A stretch of 64,000 nucleotides of DNA from Oryzomonas japonica (GCF_008802365.1 NZ_VZQZ01000001.1:248001-312000), one strand, 5' to 3'; shown: positions 41,875-52,293, numbered from the stretch's first letter. The notes: generated by a model from the sequence alone, not told the origin. Numbers and translations are program-made.

Positions 41875-42294
41875 ATGAAAATCGTGGCCATGGCGGCGAT
41901 AGCCCTCTGTTGCACGGCTGCCGGGGGTAGTGCCGCGACATACCGCTGGATCGACGACCAGGGAGTGGTCAATTTCACCGACAGCCTGGAGGCGGTGCCG
42001 GCCAAGTATCGTCACAAGGTTCTCAAGGGGCCGGATATCACCACCCGCGACCCGCGGATCAAGGAAGAGATACAACAGCAGGAGGAGCGGGCTCGCCAGG
42101 AGGATGCATCCCGGCCGCCGGTGACCACGACGCCTGACTATGTGCCGCCCCCGATGGAGGTCGCGCCGCCCAAGGTTGAGAGCGACGAGCTCCCCCCCGG
42201 ACGGACGCGGAGCCAGAAAATCCTGGACAACATAGAGCGGCGCAAGGGCGAAGAGGAAAAGGCCCAACAGCCCGGGAGCCAGCAATCCCAGTGA
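41875..42294 (+). CDS. DUF4124-domain secreted protein
   Basis: Protein of 139 aa with a signal peptide (residues 1-20), then the DUF4124 pattern 'TYRWIDDQGVVNFTDSLEAVPAKYR', followed by a charged, proline-rich low-complexity tail ('PPPMEVAPPKVESDELPPGRTR' in parts). The domain is widespread in proteobacterial envelope proteins and has no settled function. The ATG at 41875 has AGGAGG 7 nt upstream. Confidence 0.82.
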   Translation: MKIVAMAAIALCCTAAGGSAATYRWIDDQGVVNFTDSLEAVPAKYRHKVLKGPDITTRDPRIKEEIQQQEERARQEDASRPPVTTTPDYVPPPMEVAPPKVESDELPPGRTRSQKILDNIERRKGEEEKAQQPGSQQSQ

Positions 42295-42331
42295 TGGGAG
42301 TGGCTGTAGAGTTTAATTTGATGGAGATGCC

Positions 42332-42655
42332 ATGGCGGTTGAGATTCGTGAATCCGACATAACGGTGGAGTTCTACCGTGGGTCCGGTCCGGGCGGCCAG
42401 CACCGGAACGTGACCGACTCGGCGGTGCGCATCCGCCACCTGCCGACCGGCATTGTGGCTCAGGCCTCGGAGAGCCGTTCCCAGCTCCAGAACCGGGAAG
42501 TTGCCATGGAACGTCTGCGGGTTGCCCTGGAAAAACGTGAACGCAAGGTGAAGAAGCGTATCGCTACCCGTGTGCCCAGGAAGGCCCGGGAAGAACGCCT
42601 GAGCGCGAAGAAAATCGTGTCCCAGCGCAAGCGGCTGCGTACGACGCTCGATTGA
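42332..42655 (+). CDS. RF-1-domain (GGQ) peptide release factor-like protein, possible ribosome rescue
   Basis: Protein of 107 aa with the catalytic GGQ loop in '[20 protein letters not shown]', which hydrolyses peptidyl-tRNA, and a basic C-terminal tail ('[21 protein letters not shown]'). It lacks the codon-recognition domains of RF1/RF2. The tail recalls ArfB, which plugs the empty mRNA channel, but the body is shorter and the loop differs, so it may be a separate RF-H/YaeJ-like rescue group. Confidence 0.82.
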   Translation: MAVEIRESDITVEFYRGSGPGGQHRNVTDSAVRIRHLPTGIVAQASESRSQLQNREVAMERLRVALEKRERKVKKRIATRVPRKAREERLSAKKIVSQRKRLRTTLD

Positions 42656-42668
42656 GAAACGGGGATCA

Positions 42669-43106
42669 ATGTTTTCCGCATCCGGCCATACCATCCAATG
42701 GCTCAAACCCGACATCGGCGAGGAAGAGTGGGAGTTCCTCAACCACCCCGACAAGCAGGGGTTCTACCGGCGCCATGACATCGAATGGGAACGGCTGGTT
42801 GTGGCCTTCGACCGGGGACGACTGGAACCGTACCCCCGTTCCGACCGGATCGGGGGGATCGTGGTGAGCGGTGCCTATCACACCTATGACGACTATGCCA
42901 CATACCTGGCCAAGGCCAAGCGGGGCTACCGGAAGAGTTATAGCGCCATGGAGGATTCCCTGCAACGCGCCGGCACCCTGACCCTGAAGGCCCCCATCGT
43001 CATCTGCTGCCGGGATGAGGCCCTGCTGTTTTCCGGCTACCGGCGGCTCTGCCTAGCCTGGAATTACGGCATGGTGCCCTATGTGTGGCTGGTGACCCTG
43101 CCATAG
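42669..43106 (+). CDS. Hypothetical protein
   Basis: Protein of 145 aa, soluble, rich in Trp/Tyr ('DIGEEEWEFLNHPDKQGFYRRHDIEWERL'). It carries 'CCRDEALLFSGYRRLCLAWNYGMVPYVWLV' near the C-terminus, with a Cys pair. It begins 13 nt after the release-factor-like gene, so the two are probably co-transcribed. I do not recognise a family. Confidence 0.68.
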   Translation: MFSASGHTIQWLKPDIGEEEWEFLNHPDKQGFYRRHDIEWERLVVAFDRGRLEPYPRSDRIGGIVVSGAYHTYDDYATYLAKAKRGYRKSYSAMEDSLQRAGTLTLKAPIVICCRDEALLFSGYRRLCLAWNYGMVPYVWLVTLP

Positions 43107-43197
43107 CCTCCGGGCGGCAAGTTTTTTGTCAATAATCATGGAACAGGTTGTACTAGGTTGCCGGCTGGAGTTTGCGGCCTGGGAACAGGGAAGGGCG

Positions 43198-43737
43198 ATG
43201 GCTGACCAGACGATACTGCAACGGATATTCAATGATGCGGGATTTTCCGATTTCCGCTGGATCGATCCTTCCGAGATCGTTGTTGCACAATGGGTGCGGA
43301 TGAAATGCCGGTTCGGCTGCAACGAGTATGGCAGGAACGCCTCCTGTCCCCCCAACACCCCTGCCGTGGACGAGTGCCGGAAGTTCTTCCATGAATTCCG
43401 GCTGGGTGTGCTCTTCCATATCCCCATGCGCCTTGAGGACCCGGAACAGCGTCATGACTGGTCACGGGAGGTCAACCGCGCGCTGCTGGAGGTGGAACGG
43501 CAGGCGTTCATCAGTGGCTATCACAAGGCCTTCCTCCTCTTCATGGACAGTTGCACACTCTGCCGGGAGTGCGCCGGCAGCCGGGACCACTGCCGCAATC
43601 GCAAGCTGGCACGCCCGTCACCCGAGGGGATGGGCGTGGATGTCTTTGCCACCGTGGCCAAGTTCGGCTACCCGCTTGCGGTGTTGCCCGATTACGAACA
43701 GGAGATGAACCGTTACGCATTTCTGATGATAGAGTAG
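43198..43737 (+). CDS. DUF2284 putative metal-binding protein
   Basis: Protein of 179 aa with a Cys-rich N-terminal motif '[19 protein letters not shown]' and later '[23 protein letters not shown]', the DUF2284 pattern of conserved Cys thought to bind metal or FeS. The family is common in anaerobes and methanogens, function unknown. The ATG at 43198 was preferred over the TTG at 43126, as an AGGGAAGGG box lies just before it. Confidence 0.82.
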   Translation: MADQTILQRIFNDAGFSDFRWIDPSEIVVAQWVRMKCRFGCNEYGRNASCPPNTPAVDECRKFFHEFRLGVLFHIPMRLEDPEQRHDWSREVNRALLEVERQAFISGYHKAFLLFMDSCTLCRECAGSRDHCRNRKLARPSPEGMGVDVFATVAKFGYPLAVLPDYEQEMNRYAFLMIE

Positions 43738-43789
43738 TTTCCGCCCGGAAGGGGTCTTTCCCCGACCGCAGCCCAAGGAGGCAGTCGTC

Positions 43790-44860
43790 ATGAGTAAACT
43801 CTTCACCCCGCTCGCCCTGCGTTCCGTTACCTTCCGCAATCGTATCTTTGTCTCTCCCATGTGCCAGTATTCCAGCCGGGACGGCCTGCCCACCGACTGG
43901 CATATGGTCCATCTGGGCAGCCGGGCCGTGGGGGGCGCCGGTCTGGTGATGGTCGAAGCCACCGCCGTGAGTCCCGAAGGACGCATCAGCCCCGACGACA
44001 GCGGCATCTGGAACGATGATCATGTCGCGGCATTCAAGCCGATCGTCCGCTTCATCCGCGAGAACGGGGCCGTGCCGGGCATCCAGTTGGCCCATGCCGG
44101 GCGCAAGGCCTCCTGCGACCTCCCCTGGCGCGGCAGTGGACCGGTGGGGCCGGATGCCCGGGGGTGGCAGCCGCTGGCTCCCAGCCCGGAGCCTTTTGCC
44201 CCCGGCCACCCCGTGCCCCATGAACTTGCCCTTGCCGACCTGGATACGGTCGAAAACCAATTCCGCGCCGCGGCGCGTCGCTCCTTGACGGCCGGTTTCC
44301 AGGTGGCGGAGATTCACATGGCCCATGGCTACCTGCTGCACGAATTCCTCTCCCCCCTGTCGAACCTGCGGGAGGACGACTATGGCGGCAGCCTCGAAAA
44401 CAGGATGCGCTTCCCGCTGCGGGTGGCCCGGGCCGTGCGCGAGGAATGGCCCCTGGATTTGCCGCTGTTCGTGCGGCTTTCCTGCGTTGATTGGGCCGAG
44501 GGGGGCTGGGGCCTTGACCAGTCCATATGCCTCTGCCGCCTGCTCAAGGATCTGGGGGTTGATCTGATCGATTGCTCGTCCGGGTTTGTTGCCTCGGGCG
44601 AGCGGGTGCCCTTTGCCCCCGGTTTCCAGGTCCCCTTTGCCGCCGCAATCCGCGCCGAGGCGGCACTCCCCACCGGTGCGGTCGGCCTCATTACCGACCC
44701 GGTCCAGGCGGAACAGATCCTGGTTACCGGCCAGGCCGATGCCGTATTCCTGGCCCGGGAGATGCTGCGCGATCCCTACTGGCCCCTGCATGCCGCCCGC
44801 GAACTGGGGGTGGAGGCTGTCTGGCCTGATCAATACCTGCGGGCCGGGAAACAGGGATGA
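43790..44860 (+). CDS. Old yellow enzyme-type NADH:flavin oxidoreductase (YqjM-like)
   Basis: FMN ene-reductase of 356 aa. '[29 protein letters not shown]' (in parts) starts the TIM barrel. The substrate-anchoring pair is in '[16 protein letters not shown]', and '[13 protein letters not shown]...[18 protein letters not shown]' ends the barrel with the FMN phosphate site. It belongs to the YqjM/thermostable OYE class. It reduces activated C=C bonds; the natural substrate is unknown. RBS AAGGAGG is present. Confidence 0.93.
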   Translation: MSKLFTPLALRSVTFRNRIFVSPMCQYSSRDGLPTDWHMVHLGSRAVGGAGLVMVEATAVSPEGRISPDDSGIWNDDHVAAFKPIVRFIRENGAVPGIQLAHAGRKASCDLPWRGSGPVGPDARGWQPLAPSPEPFAPGHPVPHELALADLDTVENQFRAAARRSLTAGFQVAEIHMAHGYLLHEFLSPLSNLREDDYGGSLENRMRFPLRVARAVREEWPLDLPLFVRLSCVDWAEGGWGLDQSICLCRLLKDLGVDLIDCSSGFVASGERVPFAPGFQVPFAAAIRAEAALPTGAVGLITDPVQAEQILVTGQADAVFLAREMLRDPYWPLHAARELGVEAVWPDQYLRAGKQG

Positions 44861-44954
44861 AAAAACTGCCACCTGGGCTGGCGGGCCTGTTTACCTCGGC
44901 ACTATTCGATCCCATCATCTATGGAATGCCCGAACTGCCGATCCCCCCGCTTCC

Positions 44955-45389
44955 TCACCGCTTGTCGGGACGGAAGGAGCGGCCGCGGTAATGATTCTTC
45001 TCCTTGAGAAAGGTGCGGTACTCCAGATCGCGAAACTGGCGGATGCTCTCGATCCTGTACTTGCGGATGATCGGCGGCAGGCTGTCGTGGTGCGCAATTA
45101 TCCAGGGACCTTTGTAGCTGGCCGCCCGGTACCAGGCGTTGCCCCAGTAGAGGTAATAGGTGTCATAGGCAAAGATAATATCATAGGGGGTCTCCACACC
45201 TGCATAGAAGCCGAGGCGTGGCGGCGTGATGAAGAGCGGCGGGTTCGGGATCACCACGTTGGGCGAACCAACGGCAACGGCTGGCTGGGGGGGCGGGACG
45301 CTGCCGGTGACGTCCCCCGTGGCCGCAGCCGGTGCGGTGGACGCCATGAGCAGAATGGCAGCGATTGATACCACGAAGCTCGTGCGCAT
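44955..45389 (-). CDS. Secreted hypothetical protein
   Basis: Protein of 144 aa with a signal peptide (residues 1-23, 'ILLMASTAPAAA'), a Pro/Val-rich linker and an aromatic domain 'YDIIFAYDTYYLYWGNAWYRAASYKGPW', reminiscent of short YXWXGXWY-type envelope modules. The C-terminus is basic ('HYRGRSFRPDKR'). Function unknown. It is convergent with the OYE gene. Confidence 0.72.
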   Translation of the reverse strand: MRTSFVVSIAAILLMASTAPAAATGDVTGSVPPPQPAVAVGSPNVVIPNPPLFITPPRLGFYAGVETPYDIIFAYDTYYLYWGNAWYRAASYKGPWIIAHHDSLPPIIRKYRIESIRQFRDLEYRTFLKEKNHYRGRSFRPDKR

Positions 45390-45539
45390 GGAGGTCTCCT
45401 TTGCGACGGTTTTTATTCGAATTATAGCAAGTGTGGTGCCAGCCGGCCATTGCGAATTGCACTCTGGGTGTTATCGGCCCTGCGGCGGCTTGCTTGGGAC
45501 GGTGCAGGAGTATACTGAGGGGGCAGGCGGGAGGGTGTT

Positions 45540-46025
45540 TTACCGGGGAGCTCCGGCCGGGCGCGTGGCGCTGATGTCGGTAATATAGACCGTCAGATCG
45601 CCATTGGGACGCCTGATAACAACCTCGTCGTCGAGCTTTTTCTGCAGCAGGGCTTGGCCGACCGGCGAATCGATGCTGATTCGCCCCAGGCTAACGTCGA
45701 ATTCATCCGGGCCGACCAGTTGATAGCAGCGCTCGTTGCCATCCTCGTCTTCGTAGGTTACCCAGCAGCCGAAGGAAACCATCTGGGGGTTGGCCGGGGG
45801 GGTGGCCGGCTTGAGCAACTTAAGTCGGCTGCTCAGGTGTTTCAACTTGCGGTCGATCTCCCGCAACCGTTTTTTGCCGTAGATATATTCAGCATTCTCG
45901 GAGCGATCCCCTTCCGCCGCCGCGTCGGACACTCCCTGGACGATCTTGGGGCGTTCCACCCGCCAGAGGTAGTGGAATTCATCTTCCAGTTTCTTCAGTC
46001 CTTCCGGGGAAATCAGGTTTGTCAT
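45540..46025 (-). CDS. greB: Transcription elongation factor GreB
   Basis: Rescues backtracked RNA polymerase by stimulating transcript cleavage. It is 161 aa: an N-terminal coiled coil ('GLKKLEDEFHYLWRVERPKIVQGVSDAAAEGDRSENAEYIYGKKRLREIDRKL' in parts, with the conserved acidic tip residues D/E in 'GDRSENAEY') and a C-terminal FKBP-like domain ('ISIDSPVGQALLQKKLDDEVVI'). The GreB form is indicated by 'AEYIYGKKRLREID'. The ATG at 46025 gives the family length. Confidence 0.93.
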   Translation of the reverse strand: MTNLISPEGLKKLEDEFHYLWRVERPKIVQGVSDAAAEGDRSENAEYIYGKKRLREIDRKLKHLSSRLKLLKPATPPANPQMVSFGCWVTYEDEDGNERCYQLVGPDEFDVSLGRISIDSPVGQALLQKKLDDEVVIRRPNGDLTVYITDISATRPAGAPR

Positions 46026-46062
46026 GGGCCATCCGTGTCGTTTTTTTATAACCAACAAAAAT

Positions 46063-46088
46063 AAAGCCCCGGATTTCTCCGGGGCTTT
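46063..46088 (-). terminator. Intrinsic terminator of the cold-shock gene
   Basis: AAAGCCCCGGA and TCCGGGGCTTT form an 11-bp stem with a 4-nt loop. On the minus strand it is followed by TTTATTTTTG. It isolates csp from greB. Confidence 0.92.
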
Positions 46089-46115
46089 ATTAATCACGCT
46101 ATAGGATATAAGTGA

Positions 46116-46316
46116 TTAAACCCTGGTAACGTTGGCGGCCTGCAGACCTTTCGGACCACGGGTTATTTCGAACGTAACCCTGTCGCCTTCAGCGAGGGAT
46201 TTGAAGCCGTCGCCAACAATCGCGGAAAAATGAACGAAAACATCCTCGCCACCTTCCTGCTCAAGAAAACCAAACCCCTTGCTGTCGTTAAACCATTTCA
46301 CTGTTCCGTTTACCAT
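46116..46316 (-). CDS. Cold-shock domain protein (CspA family)
   Basis: RNA chaperone of 66 aa with RNP1 ('KGFGFL') and RNP2 ('DVFVHF'), '[20 protein letters not shown]' at the start. AGGAGAAGG lies upstream of the ATG at 46316. The upstream region contains a minus-strand TTGACA (46409-46404), which leaves a 5' leader of several tens of nucleotides, as common for csp genes. Confidence 0.96.
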   Translation of the reverse strand: MVNGTVKWFNDSKGFGFLEQEGGEDVFVHFSAIVGDGFKSLAEGDRVTFEITRGPKGLQAANVTRV

Positions 46317-46446
46317 GTCGTTACCTTCTCCTGATACTGCTCGTTTAATGTGTCCGGGACGAACCCTAGACGTTATGCCAACGTAACAGTATTTTATCCA
46401 CAATGTCAAACTTATTAATTATCCGAAGCAAAATAATTTATTCCAT

Positions 46447-48075
46447 CTAAGAGACCACGGCATGGGACTTGCCGAGGTAATATTCGTAATTCCCCTCGTA
46501 GACGCGCATTTCGCCGTGGTCGATCTCAAATACCCGGTCCACCAGCAGACGCAGGAAATGGCGGTCGTGGCTGACCAGCACGACGGTTCCGCCGAACCCC
46601 TGCAAGGCGCCCAGCAGGATCTCCCGTGATCTGATATCCAGGTGATTGGTCGGCTCGTCCAGCACCAGAAAATTGACCGGCCGCGCCAGGAGGGTCGCCA
46701 GCACCACCCGGCTTTTCTCGCCGCCGGACAGGTTATCGATGCGTTTGTCCACCGTGTCACCCTGGAAGAGAAAGGCGCCCAGCAGGTTGCGGATCACGCC
46801 GATATTGGCCAGGGGCATGGCTGCCTGGACCGTTTCGAAGACGGTCTTCTTCGGGTCGAGGATATCCATGGCGTGCTGGCTGAAATAGCCCAATTCCACA
46901 TTGGCACCCAGGCTGACGTGGCCTGCGGTCTGTCCGGTCTGGCCGGCAAGGACCTTGAGGAAGGTGGACTTTCCGGCGCCGTTGACCCCCACCACGGCAA
47001 TCTTGTTCTGGCGGCGGATGATGCCGGATACCCCGCTGAAAACCGGGTGTTCCCGGCCGTCGGGCAACTGCCAGCTCTTGGCCAGCCCCTCCATGGCCAC
47101 CACGTCGTCCCCGCTCCGGGGCGGTTCGCTGAACTCGAAGCGCACCACCCGCTCCTCGGGCGGGATCTCGATGCGCTCGATCTTGTCGATCTTCTTGACC
47201 CGCGACTGCACCTGGGCCGCATGGGAGGCGCGGGCGGCAAAACGGGCGATGAACTCCTCTTCCTTGGCCAGCATCTCCTGCTGGCGGCGGTGGCTGGCCA
47301 GAAGCTGCTCCCGGCGGATGTCGCGCTCCCGTTCGTAGAAATCGTAATTGCCGCCATAGGTGGTAACGGCCTTGTTGGCCACCTCGATGATGCGGGTGAC
47401 GATGCGGTTCATGAAGTCCCGGTCGTGGCTGGTCATCAGCAGCGCACCGTCGAAGTCGTTGGCCAGCCACTCCTCAAGCCAGATGATCGACTCCACGTCC
47501 AGATGGTTGGTCGGTTCGTCCAGGAGCAGCACGTCAGGTTTGAGGGTCAGTATCTTGGCCAGGTTGATACGCATCTTCCAGCCGCCGCTGAAGGACTCCA
47601 CCGGGTGGTCGAAGCGGTCCGGCCCGATGCCGAGGCCGGTCAGCACGGTCTGGGCACGGGTGTCCAGGTCGTAGCCGCCCCGGTGCTCGAACTCCTCCTG
47701 GGCCACGCCGTAGCGCTCCAGCAGGGCGGCCATGTCGTCGTCGGACTGGGGTACGCACATGGCCGCCTCCATCTCCTTCAACTCGGCCGCAAGGCGCATG
47801 GTTTCCGCCGAACCGGCCATGACCTCCGCGAGGGCCGATCGTCCCGCCATCTCCCCCGCATCCTGGGAAAAATAGCCGATGGTGGTCCGTTTGGCGCAGG
47901 TGATCTCGCCGCCATCCACCTCCTCTTCGCCGGTGATGATGCGGAAGATGGTGGTCTTGCCGGCCCCGTTCGGCCCCACCAGACCGTTGCGCGTGCCGGG
48001 CAGTATCTGGAAACTGGCGTCGCGGAACAGGACCTGCGAACCGTGCTGCTTGGTGATATTTGAAAGGTGGATCAT
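46447..48075 (-). CDS. ABC-F family ribosome-associated ATPase
   Basis: Protein of 542 aa with two ABC cassettes and no membrane segments. Walker A 'GPNGAGKTT' and 'GVNGAGKST'; signatures 'SFSGGWKMR' and 'NLSGGEKSR'; Walker B/'DEPTNHLD' in both. A charged linker lies between the cassettes. ABC-F proteins act on the ribosomal E site to relieve stalling or confer antibiotic resistance. It resembles the YheS/Uup-like housekeeping group, not assigned further. The ATG at 48075 ('MIHLSN') is the family start; the RBS (GAGGAG) is distant. Confidence 0.9.
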   Translation of the reverse strand: MIHLSNITKQHGSQVLFRDASFQILPGTRNGLVGPNGAGKTTIFRIITGEEEVDGGEITCAKRTTIGYFSQDAGEMAGRSALAEVMAGSAETMRLAAELKEMEAAMCVPQSDDDMAALLERYGVAQEEFEHRGGYDLDTRAQTVLTGLGIGPDRFDHPVESFSGGWKMRINLAKILTLKPDVLLLDEPTNHLDVESIIWLEEWLANDFDGALLMTSHDRDFMNRIVTRIIEVANKAVTTYGGNYDFYERERDIRREQLLASHRRQQEMLAKEEEFIARFAARASHAAQVQSRVKKIDKIERIEIPPEERVVRFEFSEPPRSGDDVVAMEGLAKSWQLPDGREHPVFSGVSGIIRRQNKIAVVGVNGAGKSTFLKVLAGQTGQTAGHVSLGANVELGYFSQHAMDILDPKKTVFETVQAAMPLANIGVIRNLLGAFLFQGDTVDKRIDNLSGGEKSRVVLATLLARPVNFLVLDEPTNHLDIRSREILLGALQGFGGTVVLVSHDRHFLRLLVDRVFEIDHGEMRVYEGNYEYYLGKSHAVVS

Positions 48076-48171
48076 TGCTTTGCTGGTGCTCCTCGTGCTG
48101 GGATGGACTGCACCAGATAGCACGAGCGGCGTCGCCCCGCAACCAATTTTTATGATGATGGCGGCGTGCAC

Positions 48172-48199
48172 TTGACCGGCGGGGGAAGTGTGCTCTAAT
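48172..48199 (+). promoter_or_regulatory. bfr promoter
   Basis: TTGACC (48172-48177), 16-nt spacer, TCTAAT (48194-48199; five of six consensus bases). It lies about 58 nt upstream of the bfr start codon. No Fur box was recognised. Confidence 0.65.
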
Positions 48200-48257
48200 T
48201 AAATCAAGTGTCCCGAGCGGGGCCGGAACAAAATCGCCGTGTAAAGGAGCAGCCGCC

Positions 48258-48725
48258 ATGAAGGGGAATGACAAGATCATCGAGCATCTCAACTTGCGCC
48301 TGGCAGAGGAGTTAACCGCCGTCAACCAGTATATGGTCCACTCGGAGATGTGTGACAACTGGGGCTACGAACGGTTGCACCATGCCATTGAAAAGCGGGC
48401 CATCGACGAGATGAAGCACGCCGAAAAGCTCATAGCCCGCATCCTTTTCCTGGAAGGGCGCCCCATTGTCAGTGATCTCAACAAGATCCATATCGGCGCC
48501 GAGGTGCCCAAGATGCATGAAAACGACTGGAGCGCCGAGGAGGTCGCGATCAAGGGGTACAATAAAAGTATCAAGCTGGCGGTGGAGGTGGGGGACAACG
48601 GGACGCGGGAATTGCTGGAGGCCATCCTCAGGGAGGAAGAGGCGCATATCGACTGGCTGGAGGCCCAGCTCGACCAGATCAAGCAGATGAGCCCCCAGAA
48701 CTACCTGGTGGAGCAGATGCACTAG
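48258..48725 (+). CDS. bfr: Bacterioferritin
   Basis: Iron-storage protein of 155 aa forming heme-containing 24-mers. Ferroxidase ligands are Glu18, Glu51 and His54, with further acidic/His residues in 'EAILREEEAHIDWLE'. Met52 in 'DEMKHAEKL' matches the heme-ligating methionine. RBS AAGGAG. It would protect against Fenton chemistry in an iron-rich anaerobe. Confidence 0.96.
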   Translation: MKGNDKIIEHLNLRLAEELTAVNQYMVHSEMCDNWGYERLHHAIEKRAIDEMKHAEKLIARILFLEGRPIVSDLNKIHIGAEVPKMHENDWSAEEVAIKGYNKSIKLAVEVGDNGTRELLEAILREEEAHIDWLEAQLDQIKQMSPQNYLVEQMH

Positions 48726-48755
48726 TGTCCCGTGCGGTTACTTCGGCGAACGGCG

Positions 48756-49355
48756 CTAAATTGATCCCTCGCGGCAGATGCGGACAATGCGCTGGTAGTC
48801 TTCGGGGGTGTCCATGTCCAACACGACCCCTTGATCCTCGGTATCCAGATGGCGGAGCCGCCCCGGGTCGCGGCGGACCAGGTCGCGCAGGGTGCCGGTG
48901 TCGTCGAGTTCGTCGAGAATCCCGCGGGGGAAGCAGGTAGGGTGGCCGCGCCTCCCCCCGTGGGAGGGGATGATGATGGTCCTCGGGTCGCGGTGGTGCG
49001 CTGCCAGCAACCCGGCGACGGTTGCGGGCAAGACCAGGGGGTGGTCGCAGGGGGCGATGAGGACCCCGCTGACGGTGGGCGGCAGTGCCGCGCGGCCGGT
49101 CCTGACCGAGCATGCCATATCGCCATGTGGGGCCGTGGTCCGCACGATGCGGACCGGGTGGCGGCGGGCCTCCTCGGCCACGTCGTCCCCCTGGGGGCCC
49201 ACCACCACGATGATCTCTTCGGCTCCTCCTGCCAACAGGCTCTCCAGGCAGCGGGCAATGACCGTCGTACCGCCCAGGGGGAGCAGTTGCTTGCAGGTCC
49301 CCATGCGCCGGGAGAGGCCGGCCGCCAGGATGATGGCCCCGACCCGGCCCGTCAC
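48756..49355 (-). CDS. MobA/MocA-like nucleotidyltransferase for molybdenum cofactor
   Basis: Protein of 199 aa with the NTP-transferase motif '[23 protein letters not shown]' (in parts) and '[10 protein letters not shown]'. MocA-type enzymes add CMP to Moco for xanthine dehydrogenase-family hydroxylases, which fits the cluster. Start is GTG at 49355, overlapping the xdhC stop by 4 nt with AGGAAAA upstream. It is last in a four-gene molybdenum hydroxylase operon. Confidence 0.88.
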   Translation of the reverse strand: MTGRVGAIILAAGLSRRMGTCKQLLPLGGTTVIARCLESLLAGGAEEIIVVVGPQGDDVAEEARRHPVRIVRTTAPHGDMACSVRTGRAALPPTVSGVLIAPCDHPLVLPATVAGLLAAHHRDPRTIIIPSHGGRRGHPTCFPRGILDELDDTGTLRDLVRRDPGRLRHLDTEDQGVVLDMDTPEDYQRIVRICREGSI

Positions 49356-50119
49356 GGTTTTTTCCTGAGTTGGATCAACTGCCCCACGATGCTGACCGCG
49401 ATCTCCTCCGGGGTTTGGGCGCCGATGTCCAGGCCGACCGGGGTGATGACCCGCCTGCGCTGTTCCTCGCCAAACCCCTCCCGCTCCAGAAGCGCCAGCA
49501 GGGTCTCCCGCTTGCGGCGGCTCCCCAGCAGGCCGATAAACCCGGTGTCGGTGGCCAGGCACCCCCGCACGGCGTCGAAGTCGTTCAGGTGCCCCGGCGT
49601 CGCGATCACGGCAAAGCTCTCCCGGTCGAGGGTCAATTGCCGGAAGGCATCCCGCACCGGGGCGCAGACGATGTCGTCGGCCCCAGGGAGCAGGGCCCGG
49701 GTGCTGCAGTCGGGACGCTCGTCCACCACGACCACGCGGAAGCCGCAGGTATGGGCGAGCCGTGTGACCGCCCTGCCCACATGGCCGGCCCCGAACATGA
49801 CCAGGAGCGGCCTGTGCCCCTGGGGGTCGATAAAGACCGTCATGCTGCCGCCGCAGGCAAAGCCCTGCTCCTCGGTCAGCACAAAGGGGAGGGTACGCTG
49901 TTCGCCGTCGCCGAGGGCGGCCTGGGCCGCCTGCACGGTCTCCAACTCCACCCTGCCGCCTCCCACGCTCCCCAGCACGGTCCCGTCATTCCGCACCAGC
50001 ATCTTGGCGCCGGACTTGCGGGGGGACGAGCCGCTGTGGGCGATGACGGTGGCCAGGGCAAACGGTTCGCCCTGCCGGGCGAGCCGCGCCATCTCCTCGT
50101 AGAGTTCCAGATCGGTCAT
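49352..50119 (-). CDS. XdhC/CoxI-family Moco insertion and sulfuration factor
   Basis: Protein of 255 aa with an N-terminal XdhC domain ('[22 protein letters not shown]') and a Rossmann domain ('[17 protein letters not shown]'). XdhC proteins bind Moco, aid its sulfuration and hand it to the hydroxylase. The ATG at 50119 overlaps the end of the large subunit gene by 4 nt, so all four genes of the cluster are translationally coupled. Confidence 0.93.
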   Translation of the reverse strand: MTDLELYEEMARLARQGEPFALATVIAHSGSSPRKSGAKMLVRNDGTVLGSVGGGRVELETVQAAQAALGDGEQRTLPFVLTEEQGFACGGSMTVFIDPQGHRPLLVMFGAGHVGRAVTRLAHTCGFRVVVVDERPDCSTRALLPGADDIVCAPVRDAFRQLTLDRESFAVIATPGHLNDFDAVRGCLATDTGFIGLLGSRRKRETLLALLEREGFGEEQRRRVITPVGLDIGAQTPEEIAVSIVGQLIQLRKKP

Positions 50120-52293
50120 GCCGTACCCCGGGCTGCCGTGACCTTTTCCGGCGTCAGGGGGAGCGAACGCACCCGGGCGCCCGTGGCGGCGAACAGGGCG
50201 TTGGCCACGGCCGGCGCGATGGGGGGAACGCCCGGCTCGCCCACGCCGCCGGGCGGCTCGTCGCTGGGGATGATATGCACCTCCACCCGAGGCGCGGCCT
50301 GCATGCGCACGAGCGGGTAGGTGTCGAAATTTCCCTGCTCCACCCGGCCGTTCTTGAGGGTGATGGCCCCGTAGAGCGCCGCCGAGAGCCCAAAGACGAT
50401 GCCCGACTCCATCTGGGCCGCAATGGTGTCCGGGTTGACGATCCGGCCGCAGTCGATGGCACAGACGACGCGATGGACCTGGACCTGACCCGAGGCGTCC
50501 AGGGAGACCTCGGCCACCTGGGCGACGAAGCTGCCGAAGGATTCGTGCAGGGCGATGCCCCGGCCGGTGCCGGCCGGCAGTTTTGCACCCCAGTTCGCCT
50601 TTTCGGCCGCCATCTGCAGCACGGCCAAGTGGCGGGGGTGGTTCGCCAGCAGGGAACGGCGGTACTGGTAGGGGTCTAAGCCTGCGCTGTGGGCCAACTC
50701 GTCCAGGAAACTCTCCACCACGAAGGCGTTGTGGGAATGCCCAACCGAGCGCCACCAGAGCACCGGCACCCCGTTCGTCGTGGTGTGCAGGTCCACCAGC
50801 AGGTTGGGGATGGTATAGGATATCTCTGAGGCCCCCTCGACCGAGGTGTGGTCGATCCCACCCTTCACCATGGCCGACTCGAAGAGGGTGCCGGCGATGA
50901 TGGACTGCCCCACGATGGTGTGACGCCAGGCCAGGGGGTATCCCTTGTCGTCCAGGCAGGCGGCGATACGGTCATACCACATGGGGCGGTAGTAGCCGGC
51001 CCGCGTGTCGTCCTCGCGGGAGCGGATCACCTTGACCGGTTTCCCGACCGCCTTGGCCACCTGCACCGCCTCGATGACGAAGTCAGACCCGGTGCAGGCC
51101 CTCCGGCCGAACCCCCCACCCAGGAAGGTAGTCTCCAGGGTGACCTGCTCCGGTTTGAGCCCGGCCTCCCGAGCGGCGGCGTTGCGGTCCACGGTCTGGA
51201 ACTGGGAGCCGGTACGGATCAGGCAGCTGTCCTTCTTCAGATCCACGAAGCAGTTGAGCGGTTCCATGGTGGCATGGGCCAGGTAGGGTACCTCGTACTC
51301 GGCCTGCAGGGGATGGGCCGCCTTGGCCAGTTCGGTCGGGGCGTCGCCGTCATGGCGTGCCGCCAACCCCGGCATGGCGGAGAGCCGGCTATACTCCTCG
51401 CGCATGGCGGGTGTGGATATTTGTGCCCATTGCCCCTCGTCCCAGGTAATCTCCAGCAGTTCACGCCCCTTCTGGGCCGGCCAGAAACCGTCGGCCACCA
51501 CCGCCACCCCGGCGGGCACGGCCACTACCTGTTTCACCCCCGGCACTGCCAGGGCCTTCTGCGGATCGAAACTTTTCACCGTGCCGCCGAAGACCGGAGG
51601 CCGGGCGATGACGGCGGTGAGCATGCCGGAGGTGTGCACGTCGATGCCGAAGGTCGCCGTGCCGTTGATCTTGGCCGGGCTGTCCAGGCGGTGGATCGCT
51701 TTGCCGAGCAGCCGCCGTTGTTTTAGACCCTTCAGTTTCGGTTCCTGGGGCACCGGCAGTTTGGCGGCCCGGGCCGCCAGGCTGCCGTAGCCGGAGCGCT
51801 TGCCGCCGGGGCCGATGACCACGCCGTTTTCGGCTCGGCAGGTCGCAGGCTCCACCTTCCAACCCTTGGCTGCCGCCGCCACCAGCATCTCGCGGGCCGC
51901 CGCGCCGGCCCTGGAGAGCCGATCCCATTCGGAGCGCACGCTGCTGCTGCCCCCGGTCACCATGAACGGGCCGTACTGGGCATGGTTGTATTCCGGCGCC
52001 ACCGGTGCCGCCTCGACCCGCACCTTGTTCCAGTCGCACGCAAGCTCCTCGGCGATCAGCATGGGGAGGGAGGTGTAGACCCCCTGCCCCATCTCTGACT
52101 TGTTGACGATGACGGTCACGCTGCCGTCGGTGCCGATGCGCAGGAAGGCGTTGGGGGCAAAGGTCGTCGTCGCGGCAGTGGCGGCAGCGGCGCGGCCGCC
52201 CAGGGGGATATGGCAGGCCAGCACCAATCCGCCCCCCACCAGCAGGCCGGTCTTGATGAAGTCCCGTCGGCTCACCTTGATGATCTCGCTCAT
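50116..52293 (-). CDS. Molybdopterin-binding large subunit of a Tat-exported aldehyde/isoquinoline-type hydroxylase
   Basis: Xanthine oxidase-family subunit of 725 aa with a twin-arginine signal ('[19 protein letters not shown]'), so the enzyme acts in the periplasm. It has two Ald_Xan_dh_C2-type halves ('[17 protein letters not shown]', '[17 protein letters not shown]', '[17 protein letters not shown]' with the likely catalytic Glu of 'GEPG'). The two-subunit layout without an FAD subunit, and the signal peptide, match IorB-like isoquinoline 1-oxidoreductases and related aldehyde dehydrogenases. The substrate is unknown. The start overlaps the 2Fe-2S gene by 4 nt. Confidence 0.9.
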   Translation of the reverse strand: MSEIIKVSRRDFIKTGLLVGGGLVLACHIPLGGRAAAATAATTTFAPNAFLRIGTDGSVTVIVNKSEMGQGVYTSLPMLIAEELACDWNKVRVEAAPVAPEYNHAQYGPFMVTGGSSSVRSEWDRLSRAGAAAREMLVAAAAKGWKVEPATCRAENGVVIGPGGKRSGYGSLAARAAKLPVPQEPKLKGLKQRRLLGKAIHRLDSPAKINGTATFGIDVHTSGMLTAVIARPPVFGGTVKSFDPQKALAVPGVKQVVAVPAGVAVVADGFWPAQKGRELLEITWDEGQWAQISTPAMREEYSRLSAMPGLAARHDGDAPTELAKAAHPLQAEYEVPYLAHATMEPLNCFVDLKKDSCLIRTGSQFQTVDRNAAAREAGLKPEQVTLETTFLGGGFGRRACTGSDFVIEAVQVAKAVGKPVKVIRSREDDTRAGYYRPMWYDRIAACLDDKGYPLAWRHTIVGQSIIAGTLFESAMVKGGIDHTSVEGASEISYTIPNLLVDLHTTTNGVPVLWWRSVGHSHNAFVVESFLDELAHSAGLDPYQYRRSLLANHPRHLAVLQMAAEKANWGAKLPAGTGRGIALHESFGSFVAQVAEVSLDASGQVQVHRVVCAIDCGRIVNPDTIAAQMESGIVFGLSAALYGAITLKNGRVEQGNFDTYPLVRMQAAPRVEVHIIPSDEPPGGVGEPGVPPIAPAVANALFAATGARVRSLPLTPEKVTAARGTA

